From the NCBI GenBank assembly GCA_944325085.1, contig CALUYT010000045.1:1-60635 (forward strand): a stretch of DNA of 60,635 nucleotides. The letters are read 5' to 3'. Under the pieces are notes generated by a model. That model was not told where the DNA came from. It worked only from the letters and a program-made list of their open reading frames with translations, and did not search any database. The DNA comes from Candidatus Gastranaerophilales bacterium (GTDB lineage: Bacteria > Cyanobacteriota > Vampirovibrionia > Gastranaerophilales > Gastranaerophilaceae). This document shows positions 17,388 through 26,335 of this stretch, in pieces (position 1 is the first letter of the stretch; every line of letters starts with the position of its first letter). The position numbers and the translations under genes are program-made.

Positions 17388-18383
17388 TTATTTTTTTATA
17401 AATTCGGGCAAAATTTCAAACACATCACCAACAATACCACAATCAGCAATGTCAAAAATAGGTGCATTTTCATCATTATTAATTGCAATAATATAATCAG
17501 AATTTTCCATTCCAACAGTATGTTGAATAGCTCCTGAAACCCCGCAAGCTATATAAACTTTTGGATGAACTGTCTTTCCTGTTTGACCTACCTGAATACA
17601 AGATGGTGCCAAACCCATTTCAACAGCCCCTCTTGTCGCTCCCACACTTGCTCCAATTGAAGAAGCAAAACGTCTTAACAGCTCAAAACCTTTTTCATTT
17701 TTTAAACCTTTTCCACCAGTTACAATAACTTCAGCAGAATCTAAATCATTTATGATTGAATCAACAGTTTTCTTAAATTCCAAAAGTCTTACATGGTTTT
17801 TCATACCTACCAAATTGACAGGACAAGAAACAAATTCCGTTTCAACAAAACTATCTTCTTGATTTATTTTAAAAACATTAGGTCTTACTGTTGCCATTTG
17901 TGGATAAGTTTTACATAGAATTGTTGCCATTAATTGTCCACCAAAGGTTGGACGAGTTGCGGCTAATTGCCCTTTTTCATTTATATCAAGATCTATACAA
18001 TCTGCAGTTAAACCTGTAGCCAACGCACTAGACACTCTTGGAGCTAAATCTCGGCCTTGATTTGTTGCTCCAATTAACAAAATTTCAGGTTTTATTACCC
18101 CAACCAAATCTACCATCAATTTTGAATAATATTCAGTAGAATAATCTTTTAATTTATTATCTTCAAAATAGAAAACCTTATTAACACCTTTATTTTTAAA
18201 CGATTCTTTGTATTCATCAATCAATCCGGGAGTCGTAAAAATTACAGCATTTACATCAACAGATCCTAATTTTTTAGCTAATTCTTTTGCTTTATCTAAT
18301 AACTCAAAAAATACTGTATGAATATAATTTTCACGAGTTAATTGTGCATAAATTAAAATTCCTGAATTATCTAAATTAGGCAT
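17388..18383 (-). CDS. etfA: Electron transfer flavoprotein alpha subunit
   Basis: EtfA binds FAD and passes electrons between dehydrogenases and quinone or ferredoxin partners. The 331-residue protein has the N-terminal alpha/beta domain (GATNQGRDLAPRVSSALATG). The C-terminal FAD-binding domain contains VTGGKGLKN, GATRGAVEMGLAP, QVGQTGKTVHPKVYIACGVSG and AINNDENAPIFDIADCGIVG. It overlaps etfB by 8 bases. No acyl-CoA dehydrogenase or FixC/FixX gene lies nearby, so the electron partner is not obvious. Confidence 0.95.
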   Translation of the reverse strand: MPNLDNSGILIYAQLTRENYIHTVFFELLDKAKELAKKLGSVDVNAVIFTTPGLIDEYKESFKNKGVNKVFYFEDNKLKDYSTEYYSKLMVDLVGVIKPEILLIGATNQGRDLAPRVSSALATGLTADCIDLDINEKGQLAATRPTFGGQLMATILCKTYPQMATVRPNVFKINQEDSFVETEFVSCPVNLVGMKNHVRLLEFKKTVDSIINDLDSAEVIVTGGKGLKNEKGFELLRRFASSIGASVGATRGAVEMGLAPSCIQVGQTGKTVHPKVYIACGVSGAIQHTVGMENSDYIIAINNDENAPIFDIADCGIVGDVFEILPEFIKK

Positions 18384-19173
18384 TTTTTAAAACTCCTAAA
18401 TTTTCTAATTTTTCTTTTAACAAATTTACACTTTCATCTTTTGTTAATACAAATTTTTCAGCATTATGAGCTGAGATATTTCTAAAAGCTTTGCTTACAT
18501 ACGTAGGAGAACCTCTTAGACCGGCTTTTTCTACAGGTAAAGACAATTTATCCAATCCACATACTCTTACTTGTTTACGAGATGCAGAAATAATACCATT
18601 TATATATGGTCGTCTTGGTTCATAATCATGTGTCAATACACAAACTAAAGAAGGTAATGAGGTTTCTACAGTTTCAATACCATCTTCTAACTCTCTTGTT
18701 AAAATCAATTTATTATCTTTAAATTCTTTAAAATCTTTTACGTAGGTAACTTGAGGTATATTCAAGAAATTTGCAATGTTTGGACCTGTTTGAGCAGTAT
18801 CTCCATCTACAGCAAACTGTCCGCAAACAATCAAATCAAAATCAGGTAATTCTGTTCTTATTGCTCTTGATAGAGTTAAACCTGTAGCATAAGTATCTGC
18901 ACCAGCAAATTTCTTATCAGAAACTAAAACAGCTTCGTCACAACCCAATGCCAAAACTTTCCGCAACATGCCCTCAGCTTGTGCAGGCCCCATTGTAAAT
19001 GCAGTAATTTGAACATTACCTAATTCAGATTTTAAATTTAGCGCAAATTCTGTAGCAAAAACATCATATGGATTAATAATACTTTCAACGCCTTCTCTTT
19101 GTATAGTATTATTTTCAGTCCATCTGATGTCTGTTGTATCAGGAACTTGCTTGATACATAATGCTATTTTCAT
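18376..19173 (-). CDS. etfB: Electron transfer flavoprotein beta subunit
   Basis: EtfB is the partner of EtfA. The 265 residues start MKIALCIKQVPDTTDIRW. They contain the nucleotide-binding signature DLIVCGQFAVDGDTAQTGPN, which in bifurcating Etf proteins binds a second FAD and in others AMP. I cannot tell by eye whether this Etf bifurcates. It follows the small Cys4 gene by 22 bases in an operon headed by the NfnA-like gene. Confidence 0.94.
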   Translation of the reverse strand: MKIALCIKQVPDTTDIRWTENNTIQREGVESIINPYDVFATEFALNLKSELGNVQITAFTMGPAQAEGMLRKVLALGCDEAVLVSDKKFAGADTYATGLTLSRAIRTELPDFDLIVCGQFAVDGDTAQTGPNIANFLNIPQVTYVKDFKEFKDNKLILTRELEDGIETVETSLPSLVCVLTHDYEPRRPYINGIISASRKQVRVCGLDKLSLPVEKAGLRGSPTYVSKAFRNISAHNAEKFVLTKDESVNLLKEKLENLGVLKNA

Positions 19174-19195
19174 AATAATATCTTACTTAATATAA

Positions 19196-19384
19196 TTATT
19201 GATGTGGTTGTTGTTTAGCTCTTTGTTTTTGATTTGCTTCTAATAAAGCATTATATGCAAGTAAATACATAGAACATTTTTGTACACTAGGTACATACCA
19301 AGCACATTTAGTTTGGCTGCAAACCATATCAATACCTGAACCGATACTAATCAATGGACATACTGGTATATCATTTTTACCCAT
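19196..19384 (-). CDS. Small four-cysteine protein
   Basis: This 62-residue protein has cysteines at 9, 22, 27 and 37 (spacing C-x12-C-x4-C-x9-C) within VCPLISIGSGIDMVCS and TKCAWYVPSVQKCSMY. The C-terminus is a polar Gln/Lys-rich helix. Four conserved-looking cysteines in a redox operon suggest an Fe-S cluster or zinc site. I do not know a named family. It is wedged between the NfnA-like gene (11 bases) and etfB (22 bases), with SD GGAGAG, so it is surely cotranslated with them. Confidence 0.8.
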   Translation of the reverse strand: MGKNDIPVCPLISIGSGIDMVCSQTKCAWYVPSVQKCSMYLLAYNALLEANQKQRAKQQPHQ

Positions 19385-19395
19385 TAAACACTCTC

Positions 19396-20238
19396 CTATA
19401 CTTTTTCTGCCTGCTTCAATAAATTACAATTTTCACTACGTTTACGTTCTTGATCTTTATAGATTCTAGTTCTGTTAATTACTTCATCAAAATCTATCTT
19501 ATGAGCATCAAAATCAGGGCCGTCAACACAAGCAAACTTAGTTTCTCCACCAACAGTAACACGGCAAGCTCCACACATACCGGTTCCATCTACCATAATA
19601 GGATTCATACTTGCTTCTGTATAAATACCCTTATCTCTAGTCATTTCTGCTACAGCTCTCATCATTGGCATTGGTCCAACTGCTATTACATAATCTACAG
19701 GTTCTCTATCAATAATATCTTTTAATACTGCAGTACCAAAACCTTTTATTCCATATGAACCATCATCTGTTGTTAAATACAATTCAGTACAAGCTTCTTT
19801 CATTTTGTCTTCCCAGAATAGCAAATCTTTAGTTCTTGCACCTGCAATCATATATACTTTGTTACCAGCTTCTTTTAAAGCTTTTGAAATTAAATAACAA
19901 GGAGCTGCACCATAACCTCCAGCTACACAAACAGCTGTACCATATTTTTTTATATGAGTAGGTTTGCCTAAAGGTCCAACTAAATCAACAAGTTCATCAC
20001 CAACTTCCAATGTTGCCAATTTTTTTGTTGAATATCCAACTGCCATAAATACCAAAGTTAACAAACCTTTTTCTTTATCAACATCAGCAATTGTTAATGG
20101 AACTCTTTCGCCTTCTTCTTCTACTCTAAATATAATAAATTGTCCTGCTTGAGCATTTCTTACAACATAAGGTGCTTCTATGGTTATTTCATATTGATTA
20201 GGACAAATTTCTTTTTTTGATAATATTTTATATCCCAT
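19396..20238 (-). CDS. NfnA/SudB-like FAD, [2Fe-2S], NAD(P)-binding oxidoreductase subunit
   Basis: The 280-residue protein has an N-terminal FAD-binding barrel (about 1-95, QAGQFIIFRV.. ERVPLTIAD). An NAD(P)-binding domain follows (CVAGGYGAAPCYLISKAL), then a C-terminal [2Fe-2S] site made of the motif GTGMCGACRVTVGG and a nearby FACVDGPDFD. This is the pattern of the alpha subunit of NADH-dependent ferredoxin:NADP oxidoreductase (NfnA), sulfide dehydrogenase SudB and dihydroorotate dehydrogenase PyrK. The usual NfnB/GltA-type partner is not next to it. Instead the Cys4 protein and EtfBA follow. SD AGGAGAG precedes the ATG. Confidence 0.85.
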   Translation of the reverse strand: MGYKILSKKEICPNQYEITIEAPYVVRNAQAGQFIIFRVEEEGERVPLTIADVDKEKGLLTLVFMAVGYSTKKLATLEVGDELVDLVGPLGKPTHIKKYGTAVCVAGGYGAAPCYLISKALKEAGNKVYMIAGARTKDLLFWEDKMKEACTELYLTTDDGSYGIKGFGTAVLKDIIDREPVDYVIAVGPMPMMRAVAEMTRDKGIYTEASMNPIMVDGTGMCGACRVTVGGETKFACVDGPDFDAHKIDFDEVINRTRIYKDQERKRSENCNLLKQAEKV

Positions 20239-20323
20239 GGTTCTCTCCTTATATACTTAATCTTAAGAAGATTATACAACAAATAGTATATTTTTGTATA
20301 TAGTGTGACAATCTATTAATAAA

Positions 20324-21772
20324 TCAACCCAAAACATTTCGTATTATATTTTTTACATCACCGTAGCCAATATTACCGTCTTTTCGTTGACCTTTTAACA
20401 AGGTAGCTTGCTCAAAATTCATTGTACTTATTAAATAAGATACAAATTTATCTTTTTCATCAATTTTTACAGGCTTTTCAAAATATAATGTTTTAATATT
20501 TGAATTATTTTTTACATATTCATATATTGATGTTATCTCAGAACCTACGCAAATTAATTCATCTATTGGCAATTTTGAAATATACCTTGCAATTTTTAAA
20601 TAAGTCTGAGCTTCATATATACCTAAGGCTTTTATTCTTGTAATTACTAACCTTTTATACGGTGCATCTTTATATAATTTTATAAAACTTTCTATATTAG
20701 CTATCAAAGTATCATAACTCGGATTATTCGGACAATCAGTTATTAAAATTGCACCATTAAAATCATCAACAACCCAACGATTTCCAACAGCTTCATAAGA
20801 CATCAAACCACACCTGATATCATCAACACTAATTCCTAAATTTAAAGCCGCCTCAATAACTTTTATAGCATTGTTAATCTGATGAATTCCTGATACCGGA
20901 ATATAATATTTTTCATTTTTATATACAAATTCTGAACCTTCTTTATCGGTTTTTAGTAAAGTATAGCTACCATCTTCTATAAAATATTTTTGGCAGATGT
21001 AATTTTCAGAAGCTTCTTTTAATAATGGATCAGCATTTATAACTGCAACAGAATCTTTACTCATAGCAGATAACAATGTTATTTTTTCATTTGCTAAATT
21101 TTTTAATGTTAAATACTCACCAAGATTTTCGTTAGAAATTTTAGTTATAATCGCTAAATCAGGCATTATAAGTTCTGAAAAATATTTTAAATAGCCTCTA
21201 CCTTGACCGCTGCACTCAAACAAAAAATAATCAACATCAGAATCTACTTCTAAAAACTTATGAGCAATTCTAAATTTTACATTTGCTCCGGCTTCGCCTC
21301 TATAAACTTTGCTATTTTGTTTTAATATTCCATATAACATTTCTGTCGTTGAAGTTTTCCCGATAGAACCTGTAACTGAAATATATTTCGTGTTAGATGA
21401 CATTTTATTTATTCTGGTATAATTTGCCATATCAAACACGGCTTTTACTGTGTCTTGAACCATTATAATTAAATCAATATCATTTTTATATTTATTTATT
21501 AACTCAAGTAATTTATTATCCTTAAAAAAATGAGTTTCATCAAAAATAAAAAACCTAACGCCTGCTTTTATATAATTTTCAAGAACTGAGAATGTATCAA
21601 CAGGCGAAGCATTAATAACTAAATATATCGGAATAAAAATAGTATTATCATAATTATTTAAACGACTTGTAACACCACAAAGCTCATATAATTTATCAGA
21701 ATCAAATTTTGGACTTTGATAAAAAATATATCCTGCAGTATTTTCTAATATTTCTTTAACCGAATATTTCAC
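20324..21772 (-). CDS. Mur-ligase-like ATP-dependent ligase, intact P-loop
   Basis: This 482-residue protein resembles MurF over its length but is clearly a paralogue. It has the ATP P-loop SVTGSIGKTSTTEML near residue 137, ECSGQGRGYLKYF in the place of the metal region, and a C-terminal domain with GNRWVVDDF. Where MurF has NDSYNANP this protein has TDCPNNPSYD. Wall MurF is already encoded at 7163, so a different substrate is likely. The start is GTG at 21772 with GGAGG six bases upstream, inside the end of the preceding gene (17-base overlap). It ends the operon capA - degenerate ligase - this gene. Polyglutamate-type or peptide-modification chemistry is an inference from the CapA neighbour. 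Confidence 0.8.
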   Translation of the reverse strand: MKYSVKEILENTAGYIFYQSPKFDSDKLYELCGVTSRLNNYDNTIFIPIYLVINASPVDTFSVLENYIKAGVRFFIFDETHFFKDNKLLELINKYKNDIDLIIMVQDTVKAVFDMANYTRINKMSSNTKYISVTGSIGKTSTTEMLYGILKQNSKVYRGEAGANVKFRIAHKFLEVDSDVDYFLFECSGQGRGYLKYFSELIMPDLAIITKISNENLGEYLTLKNLANEKITLLSAMSKDSVAVINADPLLKEASENYICQKYFIEDGSYTLLKTDKEGSEFVYKNEKYYIPVSGIHQINNAIKVIEAALNLGISVDDIRCGLMSYEAVGNRWVVDDFNGAILITDCPNNPSYDTLIANIESFIKLYKDAPYKRLVITRIKALGIYEAQTYLKIARYISKLPIDELICVGSEITSIYEYVKNNSNIKTLYFEKPVKIDEKDKFVSYLISTMNFEQATLLKGQRKDGNIGYGDVKNIIRNVLG

Positions 21773-23096
21773 AGTCGTCCTCCGACAATAAGTTTATAGT
21801 ATTTTCATTTAACCTAGCGTAAATAACAGAATTATTTTTATCTCGCAAAGTTTTTAAATAATATTTCATCTGTTCAATTGAAGATTTGTTATCCAATGTA
21901 TATTTAATATTTTGAATATAAGTTGTTTTATTTATCCTGCGATACAAATGATTATAATTATTGATATTTATTAAAATCAAATTAGATGGGTTTAATTTTG
22001 CAATTTTTGTAAAAATTTCATCATAAACATTTGACTTAAAATTTCCCAAATTTTTAATATATTCAAACACAATAATTTTATTTTCATCAGAATACAAAGC
22101 TTCGAATTCATCTAAAGATTTCAATACTGAAGAAACTGATAAATCTTCATTATTCACTACAAAAATTTCATTATTACCATTTTTTGATAAACTATATAAA
22201 TTCAAACCAGATTCAAAATTACTAAAATCACAACTTGGCAAATTTTTATAATGTAAAAATGTATTAACTAAAGAAATATAAGGTGCTAAACATTTACTAT
22301 TATCGTCAGATAAAATTTCTGTAGCCCAATGAATTTTATCTTGATACTCATAAGAAATATAATCTGATATCAAATCATTATCTTGATTTAATATAATTGA
22401 TTTAACAAATTTTGGTTTTGCAAGAACCTTTAACAATTCATTTGATAAAGCTTCCATATCTTCATATAGATTCATATTGTAAATAGAAGATTTTGTAAAA
22501 ATAATATGATTATTAGAAAAATTTTGAACTATTGGCAATAATCCGACCTTTTCTGGTACCGCTTCCAACAATACAATTTCAGTATTCTCATCAGAAATCA
22601 ATATCGGCTCAAAAAGTTTTTGCCAACAAGTCCAACCTAATTCTGTCCCAACAACATTATATTTACCCTCTAAAGAATATTTTAAAAGTTCTGCAACCTT
22701 ATATGTCCCATTTGTTCCAACTACTGTAACAACTTCGCCACTATAATAAATAAATTTTTCTAAAATTATAGACAATGTTAAATTATAAATATTAGGAACA
22801 AATGCTAAAAATTCAATTTTGGAACTATTTTCCTTCATAAATGAATTAAACCAAACTTTATAAGCCTCAACTTTTAAGAGTTTTTCATTAAAAATTATAC
22901 CTTTACAATTTGGATTTTTAAAAACATTTTTCAAAGTTTCTTCAAATTTATCAGTTGGAACCAATGGAATAAAAATAAAATCTTTATCCATAGTCATAGA
23001 AGTTTCTGCCGTACATGAGAATTTATACTCTTTATCCTCATACAACATCTTAAATATTTGCATCTTAAATTTACTGATTATATTAGATATATTCAT
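21756..23096 (-). CDS. Degenerate Mur-ligase-like protein
   Basis: The 446 residues have the layout of a Mur ligase: an N-terminal domain, a central domain near 140, and a C-terminal half. The P-loop reads VVGTNGTYKVAELL, so the GKT/S of the ATP site is replaced by GTYK. This suggests loss of ATP binding or a rearranged loop. Similarity to known families is weak; I infer the fold from GTNG, TELGWTCWQ (compare the substrate region) and pairing with the intact paralogue downstream. It may be a structural partner of that protein. The ATG abuts the capA stop (TAAATG). Confidence 0.65.
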   Translation of the reverse strand: MNISNIISKFKMQIFKMLYEDKEYKFSCTAETSMTMDKDFIFIPLVPTDKFEETLKNVFKNPNCKGIIFNEKLLKVEAYKVWFNSFMKENSSKIEFLAFVPNIYNLTLSIILEKFIYYSGEVVTVVGTNGTYKVAELLKYSLEGKYNVVGTELGWTCWQKLFEPILISDENTEIVLLEAVPEKVGLLPIVQNFSNNHIIFTKSSIYNMNLYEDMEALSNELLKVLAKPKFVKSIILNQDNDLISDYISYEYQDKIHWATEILSDDNSKCLAPYISLVNTFLHYKNLPSCDFSNFESGLNLYSLSKNGNNEIFVVNNEDLSVSSVLKSLDEFEALYSDENKIIVFEYIKNLGNFKSNVYDEIFTKIAKLNPSNLILININNYNHLYRRINKTTYIQNIKYTLDNKSSIEQMKYYLKTLRDKNNSVIYARLNENTINLLSEDDCEIFG

Positions 23097-24152
23097 TTAT
23101 AAAATTCCAACACTAATAATATTGTCACTATTATTTATTATAGATTTTTCTCTAAGCTCTTGAGCATCCTCAAATAACAAATCTAAAAATTCATCAAGCT
23201 CAGAATCTAATATTGGTCTTGTCTGCGGTGAATATGATTGATTATCCATATAAATAGGATAAATATTCACTTTTGGAATAATATTACCTGAAATATTTTC
23301 AAACCTTAATTCAGCACCCATATTATAAGGAAAAACTTTTCCGCCAAAATTAGCCGGAAATACAAAATTTCCAAGACCATATATAATAAGTTTACCGTTA
23401 TATATTTCTACAGAATTCATCATATGAGGACCATGTCCAAAAACATAATCTGCACCGGCATCAATAAAACTATGTGCATAATCTATCTGAAGTTGAGTTT
23501 TTTTCATCAAATCAAAACCAAAATGAGGAAACACTACAACAACAGATTCTTTATCAGAATCCTTAATAGCACGTATCGATTCATTTAAAGTATCAGGAGT
23601 TAATAAAAATACTCCTTCTTTATTTTGAGACGCGTAAAACTTAAAATCTTCATCATAATCTTTTCTATATTTATATCCACCAAAGACATACAAATTAAGT
23701 TTTTTATCACCAACAACTATCTGCCTTAATAAAGGTAAACTTGCATTTCTAAGATTTAATCCGGCCCCAAATGTACAAATATTTGCGCAAGATAAAGAAG
23801 TTATAGTATCTTCTAACCCTTTTTTATCATAATCCATTATATGATTGTTACCTAAAGACACTGCTTTAATATTATTCTTTTGTAACAAGTCAATAAGCTT
23901 ATCCGCATCTGACCAATGCAAAACTGTTTTCTTATGCGCCAAAGTTGATGTATTTTTTAATGCCAAAGTTGTTTCTAAATTGACAATATTAAAATCAAAA
24001 GATTTTAATATTGGAGAAACTTTTTCTAACAAATAATCATAACCTTTTTGTCTTAATACATTTATATGTTCGGTTACATCATATTTTGCCTGGTAATTTT
24101 CACCACTCGTAAAATCACCCCAAAAACCAATACTATAACTGTTACTCATCAT
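23097..24152 (-). CDS. CapA-family metallophosphoesterase-like protein
   Basis: This 351-residue protein matches the PGA_cap/CapA family. Motifs in order are GFWGDFTSGE, FNIVNLETTLA, VSLGNNHIMDYDKKGLEDTI, TFGAGLNLRNA, VVFPHFGFD and GHGPHMMNSVEIYNGKLIIY. CapA/PgsA proteins take part in poly-gamma-glutamate synthesis or export in Bacillus; other members have no known role. Unlike PgsA it has no N-terminal membrane anchor or signal peptide. It is first gene of a three-gene operon with two Mur-ligase-like proteins, which recalls the PgsB (Mur-ligase-like) / PgsA pair. A promoter lies at 24181-24209. Confidence 0.85.
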   Translation of the reverse strand: MMSNSYSIGFWGDFTSGENYQAKYDVTEHINVLRQKGYDYLLEKVSPILKSFDFNIVNLETTLALKNTSTLAHKKTVLHWSDADKLIDLLQKNNIKAVSLGNNHIMDYDKKGLEDTITSLSCANICTFGAGLNLRNASLPLLRQIVVGDKKLNLYVFGGYKYRKDYDEDFKFYASQNKEGVFLLTPDTLNESIRAIKDSDKESVVVVFPHFGFDLMKKTQLQIDYAHSFIDAGADYVFGHGPHMMNSVEIYNGKLIIYGLGNFVFPANFGGKVFPYNMGAELRFENISGNIIPKVNIYPIYMDNQSYSPQTRPILDSELDEFLDLLFEDAQELREKSIINNSDNIISVGIL

Positions 24153-24180
24153 ACTCTCTCAAATAATATACAACACACAT

Positions 24181-24209
24181 ATTTTACTCTATATTCCGAT
24201 CAAAATCAA
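24181..24209 (-). promoter_or_regulatory. capA operon promoter
   Basis: On the minus strand TTGATT (24204-24209), 17 bases and TAAAAT (24181-24186) lie 28 bases upstream of the capA ATG, just after the floT terminator. Confidence 0.65.
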
Positions 24210-24220
24210 TAACAATAATA

Positions 24221-24251
24221 AAAAAAGACTGAATTAAAAATTCAGTCTTTT
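24221..24251. terminator. Terminator between floT and capA
   Basis: GACTGAA / TTCAGTC (24227-24233 with 24241-24247) extends by A/T pairs. On the minus strand it is followed by six T, ending rel-nfeD-floT. It has T on both sides and could act in either direction. Confidence 0.85.
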
Positions 24252-24273
24252 CATTTTAAATTATATAACCCTA

Positions 24274-25719
24274 TTATTTATCAGCTTGTTTATCTGCGTT
24301 AGGCTTAGCTTCTTTAACAGGTTCTGCTGCAACTTTGATTGGTTCGTCAAAGCCATTATCAACTTTACCTAAGATTTGAGGAAGTTCAATTCCTGCTTGA
24401 TTTGCCAAATCATGCATTGCAGGTAAAGCTTTTATTAAATCTTTCATAAAATTAGCAGTTGTAGAACCGTTAGCTGAACCAGATCCACCGTCCCATACAG
24501 TAATTTTATCAAATTTAATATTTTTAATTGCATCAACTTGTTTTTCAACAATTTTTTCAATTTTTTCAATCATCAAGAAGCTTGTTGCAATTTCAGGTCT
24601 ATTTTGAGAAATTTTAACAAGTTCATCATAACCTCTTGCTTTAGCTTCCAATACAGCTTTTACACCTTCTGCTTCTGCAAAATATTTTGCTTTTATAGCA
24701 TCAGCCTGACCAAGAGCTATACGTCTTACTCTTTCTGCTTCAGCATCTGCTTCTACTTGAACTTTCAATTTTTCAACTTCTTGACGTGCAAGTTCTTCTT
24801 TTTTCAATTTTGCTTCTTCTTGCTCTTTTTGAGCCATCAATACATCTCTTTGAGCGTTTGCTTTTGCAACTTCACCTTCTCTGTACGCATCTGCTTGTTT
24901 TACTGATAATGTTGCATTGTATTCTGCAATATTTGCTTTTGCAATGTTTTCACCTTCAACTGCTTGAGCTTCCAATTCAGCTGTTTTAATACGTTGCTCT
25001 TTATCTGCGTTTGTTTTACCAATTGAAGTTTGTGCTGCTTGCTCTGCTACTTGAACTTCTTTTTCTTTATTTGCTGAAGCTTCACCAACTGCACCTAATT
25101 TTTCTTGTTGTGCAACTTCTACTTTTGCTTTGTTTATTGCTTCTGCAGCAGCCTTTTTACCAATTGCATCAATATAACCTGATTCATCTGTTATATCTTT
25201 TATGTTTACGTTTATTATTTCTAAACCAATTTTATTAAGCTCTGTATTAACATTAGCGTTAATTTGTTCTAAGAATTTTTCTCTATCTTGGTTTATTTCT
25301 TCAATTGTCAAAGTTGCAATAGCCAAACGTAATTGACCTAAAATTATATCACTTGCTTGAGTAATAACTTCAGGTTTTGAAAGTCCTAACAAACGTTCTG
25401 CTGCATTTATCATAATTGTAGGATTTGTTGAAATACCAAATGTAAATGTTGAAGGTACAGCTACACGAATATTTCCTTTTGATAATGCACCTTTCAAATC
25501 AATATCAGTTGTCATAGGTTCTAAAGACAAGACACCATAATCTTGAATTAACGGGATTATGAATGTACCACCACCATGAACACATTTTGCAGTTTTTTCT
25601 CCACCTGTTTTACCATAAACTACAATAATTTTATTTGACGGACATCTTTTATACTGATTAGCTATAAACATAAATACAGAAATCAGCACTAAAGCTCCTG
25701 CAATCATTAAACCAAACAT
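24274..25719 (-). CDS. floT: Flotillin-like membrane scaffold protein
   Basis: The 481-residue protein has one N-terminal membrane segment (2-20), an SPFH/band 7 domain (about 25-200) and a long Ala/Glu/Lys coiled coil with EA repeats (about 195-370). This is the flotillin layout of YuaG/FloT, which organises membrane microdomains. The C-terminus is acidic and disordered. It follows an NfeD-like gene by 41 bases, the conserved NfeD-flotillin pairing. SD AAAGGAG precedes the ATG. Confidence 0.93.
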   Translation of the reverse strand: MFGLMIAGALVLISVFMFIANQYKRCPSNKIIVVYGKTGGEKTAKCVHGGGTFIIPLIQDYGVLSLEPMTTDIDLKGALSKGNIRVAVPSTFTFGISTNPTIMINAAERLLGLSKPEVITQASDIILGQLRLAIATLTIEEINQDREKFLEQINANVNTELNKIGLEIINVNIKDITDESGYIDAIGKKAAAEAINKAKVEVAQQEKLGAVGEASANKEKEVQVAEQAAQTSIGKTNADKEQRIKTAELEAQAVEGENIAKANIAEYNATLSVKQADAYREGEVAKANAQRDVLMAQKEQEEAKLKKEELARQEVEKLKVQVEADAEAERVRRIALGQADAIKAKYFAEAEGVKAVLEAKARGYDELVKISQNRPEIATSFLMIEKIEKIVEKQVDAIKNIKFDKITVWDGGSGSANGSTTANFMKDLIKALPAMHDLANQAGIELPQILGKVDNGFDEPIKVAAEPVKEAKPNADKQADK

Positions 25720-25760
25720 TTTACTCTCCTTTTCTTATTTATATTCTAAACGTTGTCTTT

Positions 25761-26324
25761 TTAAACTTTTTCTATATAAAATAAATCATTTTCTACTTTT
25801 ATAACTTTTATCTGATCAAAAGCATTAATTTTTTGATCTGTCATATTTACGGCATTCACAACTGAAAGCTGTCCACTAATTTCTATTTCAATTTGCCCTG
25901 TTGAATTTGATTCAAATGAAGTATAAGCTTTTCCTACTTTGTTTATTGCTGAAGAGTTATCCTTTTGCACATTCTTTTCAAGTTTTTTGGCAAGAAACAT
26001 TAAATATGCTGATACAAACATAAAAATAAAACCAACAACAAATGCAACCAAAAGATTTACTAAATGAGAAAACTCAAATTGTTGTAAACCAGCATAACCC
26101 ATCCAGCCAAAACCCATAAAAAATGCGATTACACTCTGAACAGATATAAAATTGAACGAAACATCAGTATCCGTTTCTGTATTAAAATCAGCGGAAACTT
26201 CACTATCGCCACCAACTAATGTGAAAATAATCAGTTTTAATACAAATACTACAGTTGAGAAAACAGCAATATAAAAATAAATTTTCCATATATTATCAGA
26301 TAGTAACAACGAAGATAAACTCAT
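25761..26324 (-). CDS. NfeD/YuaF-like membrane protein
   Basis: This 187-residue protein has membrane segments at about 14-38, 58-75 and 88-112 (LVNLLVAFVVGFIFMFVSAY). A soluble OB-fold-like C-terminal domain follows (about 128-187, GKAYTSFESNSTGQIEIEI). This is the layout of NfeD1b/YuaF, the partner of flotillin. It begins 11 bases after rel, with SD AAGGAG, and precedes floT, so rel, this gene and floT are probably one unit. Confidence 0.82.
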   Translation of the reverse strand: MSLSSLLLSDNIWKIYFYIAVFSTVVFVLKLIIFTLVGGDSEVSADFNTETDTDVSFNFISVQSVIAFFMGFGWMGYAGLQQFEFSHLVNLLVAFVVGFIFMFVSAYLMFLAKKLEKNVQKDNSSAINKVGKAYTSFESNSTGQIEIEISGQLSVVNAVNMTDQKINAFDQIKVIKVENDLFYIEKV

Positions 26325-26335
26325 ATTAAACTCCT

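Noticed and set aside
21756-23096. Reading the degenerate ligase as a frameshifted pseudogene
   Set aside because: The frame is open over 446 codons, tightly coupled to both neighbours and without internal stops, so it is under coding constraint even if the P-loop is altered.
24538-25238. Several open frames on the + strand rich in Phe, Leu and Gln
   Set aside because: They are antisense to the flotillin coiled coil, whose Ala/Glu/Lys codons give Leu/Phe-rich shadows. No SD or promoter fits.
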